Below, one piece after another: positions 25,532 to 34,570 of a DNA stretch of 64,000 bases. The stretch is from Micromonospora halophytica (GTDB taxonomy: Bacteria > Actinomycetota > Actinomycetes > Mycobacteriales > Micromonosporaceae). The stretch is from contig NZ_FMDN01000014.1 in NCBI RefSeq assembly GCF_900090245.1, positions 62,001-126,000 of the forward strand, in the 5' to 3' direction. Under the pieces are notes generated by a model. That model was not told the DNA's origin. It was given only the letters and a program-made list of their open reading frames with translations, and did not search any database. A program made the position numbers and the translations under genes. Position 1 is the first letter of the stretch; each line of letters starts with the position of its first letter.

Positions 25532-27226
25532 ATGTTCCGAGACGACGACAACTACATTGGCAAGCTGGTCGGCAACACCGGGGAGCCCAACAAGCTGACG
25601 ATCGCGCTGCGTACGAGCTTCTCGGCGCGGCGTGGGGAGTTCGTGCGGGTCGCGCACCAGGAGCGCGAGTCAGAATCGCAGCTCGACGTGCTGGGCCGCA
25701 TCGTGGGGCTCTCGCGGTCGAACATCCTGTTCAGCCCAGCGCTCGGCGAGGGGATCAGTGAAGTCGAGCTGCTGCCGCAGTCGCGGCTCTCGGGCGAGAC
25801 CGTGTACGCGACGCTCGAGCTGGTCGGCTACAAGGATCCGTTCACCGGCGAGATCCGGATACCCCGACGTCCCCTGACGCCGGGGACGAAGGTCTACGGA
25901 GTCGACTACGCGTTCCTCACGAGCTTCTACGAGTTCTCGGAGGACACCAGCATCCATCTCGGCAACCTCGTCGGCTACGAGAAGGGCGAGAACATCGTCC
26001 CGGTCTTCCTCGACGCGAACACCTTGGTGACCGAGCACCTCGCCGTGCTTGCGATGACCGGCTCGGGGAAGAGCTACACCGTCGGGCGCGTCATCGAACG
26101 GCTGGTCTCGCAGCTCAACGCGTCGGTCGTGGTCTTCGACCCGCACGGCGAGTACGGCAAGGCCTTCCGAGCCGGCAAGCTCAACTTCAACGACCGGCTC
26201 GACAAGGTCGAGGATCCTAGGGACCGGCAGAAGCTCGCGGAGATCCAAGATGCCCTCCAGCAGCTGCAGGACCGCGGGGGCGGCATCAAGGTCTACACGC
26301 CGCAGCTGCGGAGCTTCGACGAGAAGTACGCGGGGAAGAACACGCGCCTCGCTCTTCAGCTCGACCACTTCGACGTGGACGAGTTCTCCGGTGTGCTCCC
26401 TGGACTGACGGAGCCGCAGCAGCGCGTGCTCGACGTCGCGCTCCGCTACTGGAAGGAGAACATCGACGAGCCTCGCGACATCCAGGAGCTCTTCGCGGTC
26501 CTCGATGATCTCGACCGCCTGAAGGAGTGGGTGACGGAGTCCGGCAGCCAGGGCGAGGCCAACGCGCTCCGCGGAGGGAGCGCCAACATCGCCGCCATCC
26601 GCCTTCGGCGCATGATCAACGAGGCCCAGAGCTTCTACTCGCGCGCGGCCGGTGAGCCGTTCGACGTCTACGACATGGTCGGCGACGACAATGCCGAGGC
26701 CGGACGGCTCTGCATCATCGACCTCCAAGGGCTCTCGAACACGGCGCGGCAGGTCATCGTCGCGCTCATCTCGAGCGAGCTGATGAAGGCGGCGGCCGAC
26801 AAGCAGCGCCCGACCCGACCGGTGTTCATTGTCTACGAGGAGGGGCACAACTTCGCACCCGCCGGCGAGGCTGCGATCTCGAAGAACATCATCAAGCGCA
26901 TCGCGGCCGAGGGCCGGAAGTTCGGCGTGGGCTTCGCCATCGTCAGCCAGCGCCCGAGCAAGCTCGACTCCGACGTGACGAGTCAGTGCAACACTATCGT
27001 CGCGATGCGCATCAAGAACCCGGACGACCAGCGGTTCATCCAGAAGACCTCCGACTACTTCTCTGCAGCGGACCTGGCGGAGCTCCCGACGCTGTCGACC
27101 GGTGAGGCGCTGATCTGCGGACGGGCGATCATCGCGCCGCTCGTCGTCAAGGTCGGCACCAAGGCGCTCATCCACGGCGGTGAGTCACCGCGCGTGTGCG
27201 AGCGCTGGGGGAGGTCGGGAGGATGA
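25532..27226 (+). CDS. HerA-type DUF87 ATPase/translocase
   Basis: A 564-residue hexameric FtsK/HerA-superfamily DNA translocase. Residues 5-110 form a HAS-barrel-like beta domain. Walker A is MTGSGKS (175-181), followed by VVVFDPHGEYG. Walker B is in VFIVYEEGHNFAP (near 428-440), and the sensor region IVSQRPSKLDSDVTSQCNT is typical of HerA. An in-frame GTG at 25526 overlaps the previous stop, but GAGGAG lies 5 nt before the ATG at 25532, which is preferred. It ends in an ATGA overlap with the next gene. In this operon it would move or unwind DNA for a nuclease, possibly the adjacent NurA-like protein. Confidence 0.9.
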   Translation: MFRDDDNYIGKLVGNTGEPNKLTIALRTSFSARRGEFVRVAHQERESESQLDVLGRIVGLSRSNILFSPALGEGISEVELLPQSRLSGETVYATLELVGYKDPFTGEIRIPRRPLTPGTKVYGVDYAFLTSFYEFSEDTSIHLGNLVGYEKGENIVPVFLDANTLVTEHLAVLAMTGSGKSYTVGRVIERLVSQLNASVVVFDPHGEYGKAFRAGKLNFNDRLDKVEDPRDRQKLAEIQDALQQLQDRGGGIKVYTPQLRSFDEKYAGKNTRLALQLDHFDVDEFSGVLPGLTEPQQRVLDVALRYWKENIDEPRDIQELFAVLDDLDRLKEWVTESGSQGEANALRGGSANIAAIRLRRMINEAQSFYSRAAGEPFDVYDMVGDDNAEAGRLCIIDLQGLSNTARQVIVALISSELMKAAADKQRPTRPVFIVYEEGHNFAPAGEAAISKNIIKRIAAEGRKFGVGFAIVSQRPSKLDSDVTSQCNTIVAMRIKNPDDQRFIQKTSDYFSAADLAELPTLSTGEALICGRAIIAPLVVKVGTKALIHGGESPRVCERWGRSGG

Positions 27227-27837
27227 TGGGTGACCGCTCGACATCACCGGCGGACCTGGTGTTTGACGGGCTCACCAACCGCGAACTGATGGTCGAGCAC
27301 TTCCCGATGCTGCTGTCGTCGGGGATCCCGGACATCGGGCTCACGGTGCACTCGCACTTCCTCACGGTCCTGGCCACCGCGGGGCAGTCGCAGGGCTACT
27401 CCGCCGTGGCGGAGTGCCCGATCTGGTGGGCTCGCGACAACGGCCTCGGGGACGTGCGCGGGGACTCCGTGTGGTTCGAGAAGCACTCGGGCGAAGCCTC
27501 GCTCGCGTTCGAATTCGAGAGGTTCGAGCGCGGTGACGAGGGGAAGCTGCGGGGCAAGGTCGAGAACCTTGCGATCGCGTCGACTGCGACCCCGAGCTTG
27601 AAGCTGTGTGTCCTGATCTACTGGGTGCGCAGCGGCTCGGCTCCACGCAGCATGGACGCCATCATCGCAACTTACCGCGAAGGGTTTAGGCGTCGTGGCA
27701 GTGACGTGGCCCCGGCACGGACACCGTTGATGATTATCAAGTGCGTGATGCGCCCAGCTCCCGATTCCGAACGTCTCGTGTTCGGCGAGTTCCTGCGCGA
27801 CGAGCGCAATGAGCGGCTCGCCCTGGGGAGGGCGTAG
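27223..27837 (+). CDS. Small unknown protein, possible degenerate PD-(D/E)xK fold
   Basis: A 204-residue protein with no secure family. A block GDSVWFEKHSGEASLAFEFERFE followed by KLRGKVENL has the spacing of a restriction-endonuclease-like core (Asp, then Glu-x-Glu, then Lys on the next helix) but lacks the usual ExK. It could be a nuclease subunit or an inactive relative. It starts at an ATG overlapping the HerA stop (a second ATG follows at once) and lies 2 nt before the second kinase gene. Confidence 0.45.
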   Translation: MMGDRSTSPADLVFDGLTNRELMVEHFPMLLSSGIPDIGLTVHSHFLTVLATAGQSQGYSAVAECPIWWARDNGLGDVRGDSVWFEKHSGEASLAFEFERFERGDEGKLRGKVENLAIASTATPSLKLCVLIYWVRSGSAPRSMDAIIATYREGFRRRGSDVAPARTPLMIIKCVMRPAPDSERLVFGEFLRDERNERLALGRA

Positions 27838-27839
27838 TA

Positions 27840-29420
27840 ATGGCGCTGATCGTGTTCCGCGGCAAACCCGGCGAGGAGCTGGGCGATCGGTTTCGCTTGC
27901 TAGCCGAGCTCGGCAAAGGGAGCTTCGGCGAGGTGTGGCAGGCGCGGAGACTGAAGGATGGTGCCACGGTCGCGATCAAGATTCCGAAAGACCAGGAGAA
28001 GGGCGAGGAGGTGCTTCGCAAGGAGCCCGACATCATCAGGGACATCCATCACCCGAACATCGTTCGCGTCCACGGCTTCCACAACATCAGCGAGCTCTTC
28101 GTGATCGAGATGGAGTTTGTCGATGGCTACGACCTGGCGAAGGTCCTCGACAGCGCTAGTACGCGGGCGCCGCTCACCTTCGAACAGATCCTGGAGTGGA
28201 CGCTGCAGATCCTCCACGGTCTTGCTGCCGTCCACGCCGCGAACATCTCGCACAACGACCTGAAGCCGCAGAACATCCTCGTCGACAAGGCGTCCGGGGC
28301 AGCGAAGATCACCGACTTCGGGTCGAGCCGCCGACTCGAGGACGTGTGGGTCTGGACCAAGCGCCACGGCACGGAGGCGTACATGGCCCCGGAGGTGGCG
28401 CTCGAGGGGAAGCGCGCCCGGGACGTAAGCGACATCTACTCAATCGGCGTTCTCCTCTACGAGATGGCCACCGGACGGTTGCCCTACTCGAGCCCGCATC
28501 AGCTGCTGACCGGCGTGCAGATCGCCAAGCCTCGTGAGGTCAACCGCGATGTGCGTGCCGATCTCGAGGACGTGATCCTTCGCGCGATGGCGCGGAGGCC
28601 CGAGAACCGTTTTCCGAACTGCGGGTCGATGCGCGCCGCCGTGCAGGCATGCCTTGACCGGTTGCGTGCCGAGGCCGCGACAGCAGCCATGCCGGCTCGC
28701 TCGGAGCCCAGCCAGCTCGGCTTCCGGCCGCCCTCGTCGAGTCCGCTCTACTACCTTGAACTGGCCAAGCAGCGGCTCGCCGAGGGCGACGCTCAAGGTG
28801 CCCTGGAGGCGGCAGAGGCCGCTGTCGATCGGAGCGACGGCCATCCTCAGTACCTGCGGATGCTCGGCGGCATCTGTATGCGCCTGGGGTACCACCGCAA
28901 AGCGGCCGAAGCGTACGAGCAGCTGCTCGCCGCCTTCGATCGTGGCTACCCGGTCGAGGGTCATCAGCGACGCGAGGTGCTCGAGCGACTCGGTCAGCTG
29001 TACACCAACCTCCAGCGGTACGGCGACGCGGTGGCGATCTACGAGCGCCTCGTGGACGCCGTCGACCGGCCGTACTCGCGGTTCCGGCTCGCCGTCGCGG
29101 CGGGACTTGATGGCGATTACGGGCGCGCGATCCAGTTGCTCGAGATCGTTCGAGCGGAGCGGCCGGATGCCGTCGTCGTCTACTCCAAGCTCGGGTGGGC
29201 GCACGCCCTCAACGGGAACGATCGCCTCGCCCTCAGCTTCTACAACCAGGCCCTGGCGCTCGACGCCTTCGACCTGTTCAGCCTTTTCGAGCTCGGGAAG
29301 TACTACTTCATGGTCGGTGATCGGCGACGCGCCCGGGAGTACTGCGAGCGAGTCATGGACGCGGACAAGCAGGGCTTCTACAGCGACCGCGTCCGCGAGC
29401 TCACGAGCCCGACAGCCTAA
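27840..29420 (+). CDS. Ser/Thr protein kinase with C-terminal TPR repeats (second)
   Basis: A 526-residue last gene of the operon. The kinase domain (about 15-280) has a good glycine loop (GKGSFGEV, 24-31), K47 in VAIKIP, the catalytic loop HNDLKPQNIL (138-147) with Asn replacing the usual Arg of HRD, DFG at 159-161 and APE in YMAPE. HND/HGD-type loops escape activation-loop control by phosphorylation. Residues 300-520 form tandem tetratricopeptide repeats (SPLYYLELAKQRLAEGDAQGALEAAEAAV, YHRKAAEAYEQLL, RYGDAVAIYERLV), a protein-docking scaffold. It is the second kinase of the operon and closes it; no terminator hairpin was recognised after the stop. Confidence 0.85.
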   Translation: MALIVFRGKPGEELGDRFRLLAELGKGSFGEVWQARRLKDGATVAIKIPKDQEKGEEVLRKEPDIIRDIHHPNIVRVHGFHNISELFVIEMEFVDGYDLAKVLDSASTRAPLTFEQILEWTLQILHGLAAVHAANISHNDLKPQNILVDKASGAAKITDFGSSRRLEDVWVWTKRHGTEAYMAPEVALEGKRARDVSDIYSIGVLLYEMATGRLPYSSPHQLLTGVQIAKPREVNRDVRADLEDVILRAMARRPENRFPNCGSMRAAVQACLDRLRAEAATAAMPARSEPSQLGFRPPSSSPLYYLELAKQRLAEGDAQGALEAAEAAVDRSDGHPQYLRMLGGICMRLGYHRKAAEAYEQLLAAFDRGYPVEGHQRREVLERLGQLYTNLQRYGDAVAIYERLVDAVDRPYSRFRLAVAAGLDGDYGRAIQLLEIVRAERPDAVVVYSKLGWAHALNGNDRLALSFYNQALALDAFDLFSLFELGKYYFMVGDRRRAREYCERVMDADKQGFYSDRVRELTSPTA

Positions 29421-30232
29421 GCTCCACCCACAGCGCCCGCTGGTCCTCCCAGACCAGGCTCTCGAGCAGGCGCCGCAGCGTCCGATCGGTGATCGGCCGC
29501 GGCCGACGGGGTACTTGAGGGCGAGGATCTCCCAGATCAAATGCTTTCGACCTGGGGCTGGGCGGGTAACGACGACCATGGTGTTCCGACGGTGAGCCCG
29601 TGTCGAATCCGGTCAGACGGCTCGTGCCGCTGGTGCGTTTCTCCAGGCCGCTCGCCGAAACCGCGGAGCGCGTCTCCGCGCAATGGACTCTCGTCTTCAG
29701 GCGTTGTCGGGTGTGGGCAAGGGGTTGGGGATCGTGTGTTGCCGGTAGCGGGTCACCGGGGTGGCGGCGATAGAGGCGATTTGGCGCCTTCAACGCCGAC
29801 GCGTCCGCGTTTCAGGTACTTGAGCATCGGCTGGGTCGAAAGATCAGCATTCGACCGACGGTGATGCCCTTGAACCGCAACTCGGCCAGAACCCGAAGCA
29901 CTAGCCGAGGGCCACACCGCGTGTGCCATGGCCTCGTAGACATCCCGACACTGAAGTCCACCACGTTGACGACCACATCGGTCACCGTGAACCCTCGGGG
30001 ATCCGCGCAGCGCCACCGCCCTCCCAGCTCAGCCTCTCGGCTTCGGGCGGTGCCGGCGGCTGCGGTCACCACGACGTCGAGTTCGCTCAACGGTTCAATC
30101 TCGACGGAACCTGCGCATACCGCGCCGAGTGACGCGTCTACCGCAGCAGCCGGAAGGTGAACATGATCCGCATCATCGCAGCCGTATGGTACCTACCAAG
30201 GCGGCGTACCCTCGCGAAGGGCGGTTGACCCG
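29421..30232. other. 812-bp gap with remnants, no intact gene recognised
   Basis: Besides the frameshifted fragment listed separately at 29423-29541, this stretch has only short overlapping frames on both strands. The longest minus-strand frame with gene-like composition lies at 29812-30090 (TTG start, 92 codons) and resembles nothing I know. The stretch probably marks the boundary of the defence operon insertion. Confidence 0.4.
29423..29541 (-). pseudogene. Frameshifted protein-coding fragment, family unknown
   Basis: On the minus strand two adjacent frames read as good protein, IWEILALKYPV and then PITDRTLRRLLESLVWEDQRALWVEL, joined by a one-base shift in a GC run around 29510. Codon use is strongly coding on both sides. 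It appears to be the tail of a broken gene facing the second kinase. Confidence 0.3.
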
Positions 30233-31639
30233 TTGTCGACGTTGATCCAGCTGACGGCCGAGCAAGTCGAGCTCGTCCGCCACGGTGTCCTGTCCGATGC
30301 CACTTTTCAGCCGATGCCGATGGCGGCGGTCAAGTCGTTCGAGTCGGCACGAGAAGGAACGCGGCGCGCTCGCCGTGCACCGGTTCGGAAAGCGGCTGAG
30401 CCTCGCCGGCGCATTGACTCCCTAGACCGCGAGGTCGCCGCCGAGTACTGGAAGCACCAAAAGATCGAGCTGGCCCTGCTGATCGGCAACGTCGACCTGC
30501 CCGGCTCGCCGGGTTCCGGATGGGCGGTGGTGGCGCTGGCCCGGGCGCACGCGCTCGGCAGGCTCGGCAGCGGGACGACCGGCGTACGCAATTTAGAGAT
30601 CCGGAATTGGACTGTGCTGGCCACACCAATCCCGGTGGACGCCATCATCAGCGGGCTGCCGGTCAACGAGGCCCACTGGTGGCGGCGGAATCTGCACGCG
30701 TCGGCGAGGCCCATCCCGCCCAGCACCGACGAGGCGACTCTTCGCCAGCTGCGGCAACGGATCACCGGCTTCGACGAGATAGTCCGGTCCGTGCTGCTCC
30801 CACCCGCACCGGCCGGTGGCGCCGCGGTCGCAGGGCGGCCCGCTCTGCAGGAAGCCCGGGACGCCAACATGACCGCGGCTCGCCTGTTCTCCCCGGACTG
30901 GCGTGACCTCGAGCCGGTCCCGCTATCCGACGAGCCGTCAGCCGAGGTGGCGGCTTTCGTCGCGGAGCTGAGGCCGGACGAGAACGACCTGATCCAGGAC
31001 GACATCATTCCCTTCGAGGGCTGGGAGCAGCATCGGTCGCAGGGCGGCTGGGTGGAGTTTCAGTCCGAGGGGCGCCGGCTGCTGGTCAAGAACATCAACT
31101 TCAAGTCGGCTGAAACGCAGACCGGCGCGGACCTGGTCTACTGGCGCAGCGAGCCGGACGCCTTCGTTATTGTGCAGTACAAGGTGCTGGACCGTGACAG
31201 TAAAGGACTGATCCACCGGATCAATGGCAACGATCGCCTGCTCGGCCAACTCGAGGCGATGCTGGCCTGCACCCGGCCGGACGGCGTCCCTCCCGCGAAG
31301 GTCGCTGACTTTCGGCTGGCCGGTACCAGCGCGTTCGTCAAGTTCGCCCATCCGATGACCAAGCTGCATACCGATCATCAGCTGATCGACGGGCATTATC
31401 TTCCCGCAGAGCTGGTCCAGCTGATGTATGCGGATCCGGATCTGGGGCGCGACGGCGGCAAGATGCTGCGCTTCCCACCGGAGCGCAGCATCGACCCTGA
31501 GACGTTCTCCCGGCTGGTCCGCGACTGCTGGATCGGCACCTCGGGCAAGGCCAGCGCTGCCCTCCACCGGTTTCTACCGGGCCTGCGTGCGATGCCTCCC
31601 GCGCACTTGGTCATCGCCTACGATGAACGTCGCCGCTGA
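30233..31639 (+). CDS. Orphan restriction-endonuclease-like protein
   Basis: A 468-residue protein. Near residues 295-320 it has TGADLVYWRSEPDAFVIVQYKVL, the Asp-(x)n-(E/Q)xK layout of a PD-(D/E)xK nuclease core in the QxK variant used by Mrr-type and some defence nucleases. The N-terminal about 200 residues are helical and basic (REGTRRARRAPVRKAAEPRRR), with no recognised domain. The TTG start at 30233 is weakly supported, and a later start would not affect the nuclease core. It stands alone, 813 bp after the MADS-like operon and convergent to the pPIWI-RE cassette, so it may be an independent defence gene or an accessory to either. Not a named family to me. Confidence 0.55.
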   Translation: MSTLIQLTAEQVELVRHGVLSDATFQPMPMAAVKSFESAREGTRRARRAPVRKAAEPRRRIDSLDREVAAEYWKHQKIELALLIGNVDLPGSPGSGWAVVALARAHALGRLGSGTTGVRNLEIRNWTVLATPIPVDAIISGLPVNEAHWWRRNLHASARPIPPSTDEATLRQLRQRITGFDEIVRSVLLPPAPAGGAAVAGRPALQEARDANMTAARLFSPDWRDLEPVPLSDEPSAEVAAFVAELRPDENDLIQDDIIPFEGWEQHRSQGGWVEFQSEGRRLLVKNINFKSAETQTGADLVYWRSEPDAFVIVQYKVLDRDSKGLIHRINGNDRLLGQLEAMLACTRPDGVPPAKVADFRLAGTSAFVKFAHPMTKLHTDHQLIDGHYLPAELVQLMYADPDLGRDGGKMLRFPPERSIDPETFSRLVRDCWIGTSGKASAALHRFLPGLRAMPPAHLVIAYDERRR

Positions 31640-31882
31640 CGATGCTCTTGCCTCGGGTTCGCGCAGCAGGCCGGCATGTCGGCCGACCGCTCGTCGTAGT
31701 CGCCGCGGGCTCGCAGGCTGCCCCGCGAGTCACTCTTGAGGCATAGCCCAGTACGCAGCCGTCCGGACTCCCCGAGTAGCTCAGCCTCAGCCGGAATCTG
31801 GCGGTGGCACTAACTCGGGAGCCGCCCCCGGTGCCGAAGGGAGGAGCCGTAGCTCCAGCAATCCGCCGATCGGTTGGGCGCC

Positions 31883-34570
31883 TCACAGGTACTCGTCCGC
31901 TAGCGAGCAGAGGTGCAGAACACCCGGATATTTGGTGGCCTGGTCGGTGTGGGCATGTGCTCTACGCAGCAGTGACACCAGAGTGGCGAGGGCTGCCGGA
32001 TCGTCGTTGGGCTGTTGGTGGGCGACGCAGATCTCCAGGGGCACCGGGTTCGACGCCTGCACGGAGAAGTTGGTGTGGATGTCGGGGTCGAGCTTCGTGC
32101 GGCCGTGTGGAGTTTGCATCTGGTCGGACTTGGGGTTGACGGAGTAGTAGACGCGTTCGCTAGCGCGGAACAATCCGCTGACCCTGGGGTGGTGCTTGTC
32201 GAGGTCGTTGGCGAAACCGCGGGGGACTTCCATGGTGCTGGAGCGGTCTCGGACGCGGACGATGCGCAGGCCTGGTGTCTTGTCCGGTCCGTTGGTCTCG
32301 GGGAGGTCGGCGTCGTCTTCGATGTCGACGCCGGGCAGGATCAGCTGGTCGGGGCGCAGGTGCTTGTCCTGCATCCAGTCCCAGCCCCAGTTCCGGAATC
32401 CGGCGGCTCTGACCATGATGATGCGGTCGTGGGTTGCCGAGTCGGCGGTGCCGCCGATGCCCAGGACGTTGACGAGGAAGCCGGCGAGGATCTGCTTCTG
32501 TTGCCTGCCAGGGCCGATCCGTCCTTTGCCATCGGCGAGAAGGGCGGGTAAGTCGGCGTAAGGGACGGTGTGAGAAGGGCTGCCATCTGCGCCGGGGAGG
32601 TAGGCGGTTGCGGTGCCGTCGGGTTGTTGGCGGATGACGATCGGGATGCAGGTGGGGCCGTCGTGGTGTAGCCAGATCCCGACCTGCTCGATGTCGGGCA
32701 GTCCGACGGGCATGTGGTAGGGACCGAAACGGCCGAGCTGGCGCAGGCAGTCGTTGATGGCGGACGCCACGCGCAGGATGGTGCCGGCCCCGAACCGGGT
32801 GCCGGGGTAGGGCTCGGGCTTCTTCCGTTTGGCGTTCTCGGGCCAGGTCTTCGGCTCGGTGAACAGCTGGGCTGGTCGCAGGCACTGCAGGCGCCGATTG
32901 GTGCGGGCGAAGGCCTTCTTCAGGCCGGGTTTCGGGTCGATGAGCCGGGCGCGTTGGAAGAAGGCAGCGTCCTGCAGTTCGACGATGGCCCCCAGGCGGT
33001 CGGTGCTCCCGCCGAGCACCTCCCTTGCAAGCCGGTTGGTGTGCAGCTGGAGCATGGCGTCGTCGGTCTTCTTCTTGTCCGGGTCGGGTTGGACGCCGAC
33101 GCCGATCTCGGCGCCGTTGCGCAGGCGGACGGTGATGTTGAGGTCACCGTGGAAGCGGACCATGCTGTTATCGGCCGGGTCGGGCTCGCGTGCGAGGCCG
33201 AAGTGGTGCTCCAGGGTCGCAAGTACGGCCTCGCGAGTGATCTCGCTCTGCGTCCACAGTTCGATGGTGTACGTGGTGTTCGGGTCGAACGCGGCTTTGA
33301 TCTTGCGGGTGGCGCGGGAGCCGACACGCTCGAGGTCGGGCAGCGGCCGGATCCCGCGGGTGGCGAGGAGGTCACGCAGCCTGTCGTGGACGTCGACGTG
33401 GTCTCCTGGCACCAGGCCGGTGTTGGCGGCGTGAACAAGTGTCTTGGCTCGTCTGGTTTCCTTGCCGTCGGCGTCCACGCTGGGTGCGGCGTCGGCGTCC
33501 GCCGTTTGACTCTTGGTGCCTTCGCTGTACAGCACGTAGGCGCGGATGGCCCGTTCGTCGAGCAGGTCGGCGGCTGCCGCCGGGTCGGCGAGGGTCTTGT
33601 GCGGGTCGGGGAACGACAGCTGGGTGAGCTTCGCGAGGGCGCGGGCCAGGCCGGGGCTCCACTGCCACTGCCAGCCGCCGCCGGGGATCCGCATCTGGCG
33701 TGCCGGCGCGGCCAGCAGGGTGTGGGGTTCGTCGTCGCGGCCGAGGAAGCCTTGTGGTCCGTGGAGCCAGATGGTGGCTGAGGTGGGGCCTTTGCCACGC
33801 GACGGCACGTAGGCCACGGGCATGAGGGGGAAGCGGCTGATGCTGACGTCGGCGTGGATGCGCGGTACGGGCAAGTTGGGTGCCGTCTCCACGTGAAAGT
33901 CGATCTTGGCGGTGACGAGTCCGGGGCCGGCGCGGTCGTCGTCGGTTCGCTGGGGCGGCCAGAGGACGGCGCTGCGCCGGCCGTCGCTTCTGGGTGGCCC
34001 GAGGATGAAGTCGCGCCGGGCCTTGCCGAGCAGGTCGAGTTTCCTGTCGACGACCTCTTTGGCGAGGAACGAGGGCAGCATCTGGTAGACGTGCGGGGCC
34101 ACCGCGGCGGTGCCGTTGGCGCGGACGGCGTATTCGAGGAGATTGAAGCAGCGGCGTTCGAAGACGAGGTCGGCTGGTTTGAGCATCTGGTACCAGTCGA
34201 CCTGGTCGGTGATCTCGGTGGTGGCCCAGCTGGCGATCGCGTCGGTGACCACGTACGTGTCGATGCCGGGGAACGCGACGATGAAGTCGTCCGACCTCAG
34301 GTCCCAGTTGACGTACATGATCGCCGGGTCGATGCCGCAGAGGAGCTCTTTGAGGCTGCTGGTGGGCAGCGAGTGCCCGGGGCGGCCGAACGGCCGGGTG
34401 CGCCATTGCTTGTCGAGTTCGGTGAACCAGGTGGCGGGCATCGCCGCGACGTCGCACTCGACGTCCCAGCGGGTGCCTGGCTCGATGTCGAACGCGAGCA
34501 GGCGCAGGTGGTCGCCGGTAGTCCTGCGGGGTGGTTTGGCCGTGTTCTCGCTGGTCTCGGTGTCGGTCAC
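31883..34570 (-). CDS. pPIWI-RE family prokaryotic Argonaute-like protein
   Basis: An 895-residue protein matching the pPIWI-RE family (DUF3962 N-terminal module plus DUF3893 PIWI/RNase H module). The C-terminal PIWI region carries the family's namesake residues: the Arg block VRVRDRSSTMEVPRGF (near 765-780) and the Glu in PVPLEICVAHQ (near 840-850). It ends in the helical LVSLLRRAHAHTDQATKYPG... LHLCSLADEYL typical of PIWI termini. These proteins are predicted to bind guide nucleic acids. The GTG start overlaps the helicase stop (GTGA) and is preceded by GAGGAGG. It is the third gene of a co-directional REase-helicase-pPIWI cassette predicted to act against invading DNA or R-loops. Confidence 0.85.
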   Translation of the reverse strand: MTDTETSENTAKPPRRTTGDHLRLLAFDIEPGTRWDVECDVAAMPATWFTELDKQWRTRPFGRPGHSLPTSSLKELLCGIDPAIMYVNWDLRSDDFIVAFPGIDTYVVTDAIASWATTEITDQVDWYQMLKPADLVFERRCFNLLEYAVRANGTAAVAPHVYQMLPSFLAKEVVDRKLDLLGKARRDFILGPPRSDGRRSAVLWPPQRTDDDRAGPGLVTAKIDFHVETAPNLPVPRIHADVSISRFPLMPVAYVPSRGKGPTSATIWLHGPQGFLGRDDEPHTLLAAPARQMRIPGGGWQWQWSPGLARALAKLTQLSFPDPHKTLADPAAAADLLDERAIRAYVLYSEGTKSQTADADAAPSVDADGKETRRAKTLVHAANTGLVPGDHVDVHDRLRDLLATRGIRPLPDLERVGSRATRKIKAAFDPNTTYTIELWTQSEITREAVLATLEHHFGLAREPDPADNSMVRFHGDLNITVRLRNGAEIGVGVQPDPDKKKTDDAMLQLHTNRLAREVLGGSTDRLGAIVELQDAAFFQRARLIDPKPGLKKAFARTNRRLQCLRPAQLFTEPKTWPENAKRKKPEPYPGTRFGAGTILRVASAINDCLRQLGRFGPYHMPVGLPDIEQVGIWLHHDGPTCIPIVIRQQPDGTATAYLPGADGSPSHTVPYADLPALLADGKGRIGPGRQQKQILAGFLVNVLGIGGTADSATHDRIIMVRAAGFRNWGWDWMQDKHLRPDQLILPGVDIEDDADLPETNGPDKTPGLRIVRVRDRSSTMEVPRGFANDLDKHHPRVSGLFRASERVYYSVNPKSDQMQTPHGRTKLDPDIHTNFSVQASNPVPLEICVAHQQPNDDPAALATLVSLLRRAHAHTDQATKYPGVLHLCSLADEYL

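Noticed and set aside
5951..29420. BREX or Pgl system
   Set aside because: The large ATPase and kinases recall BrxC/PglY and PglW, but no PglZ alkaline-phosphatase-fold protein, PglX-type methylase or Lon-like protease was found.
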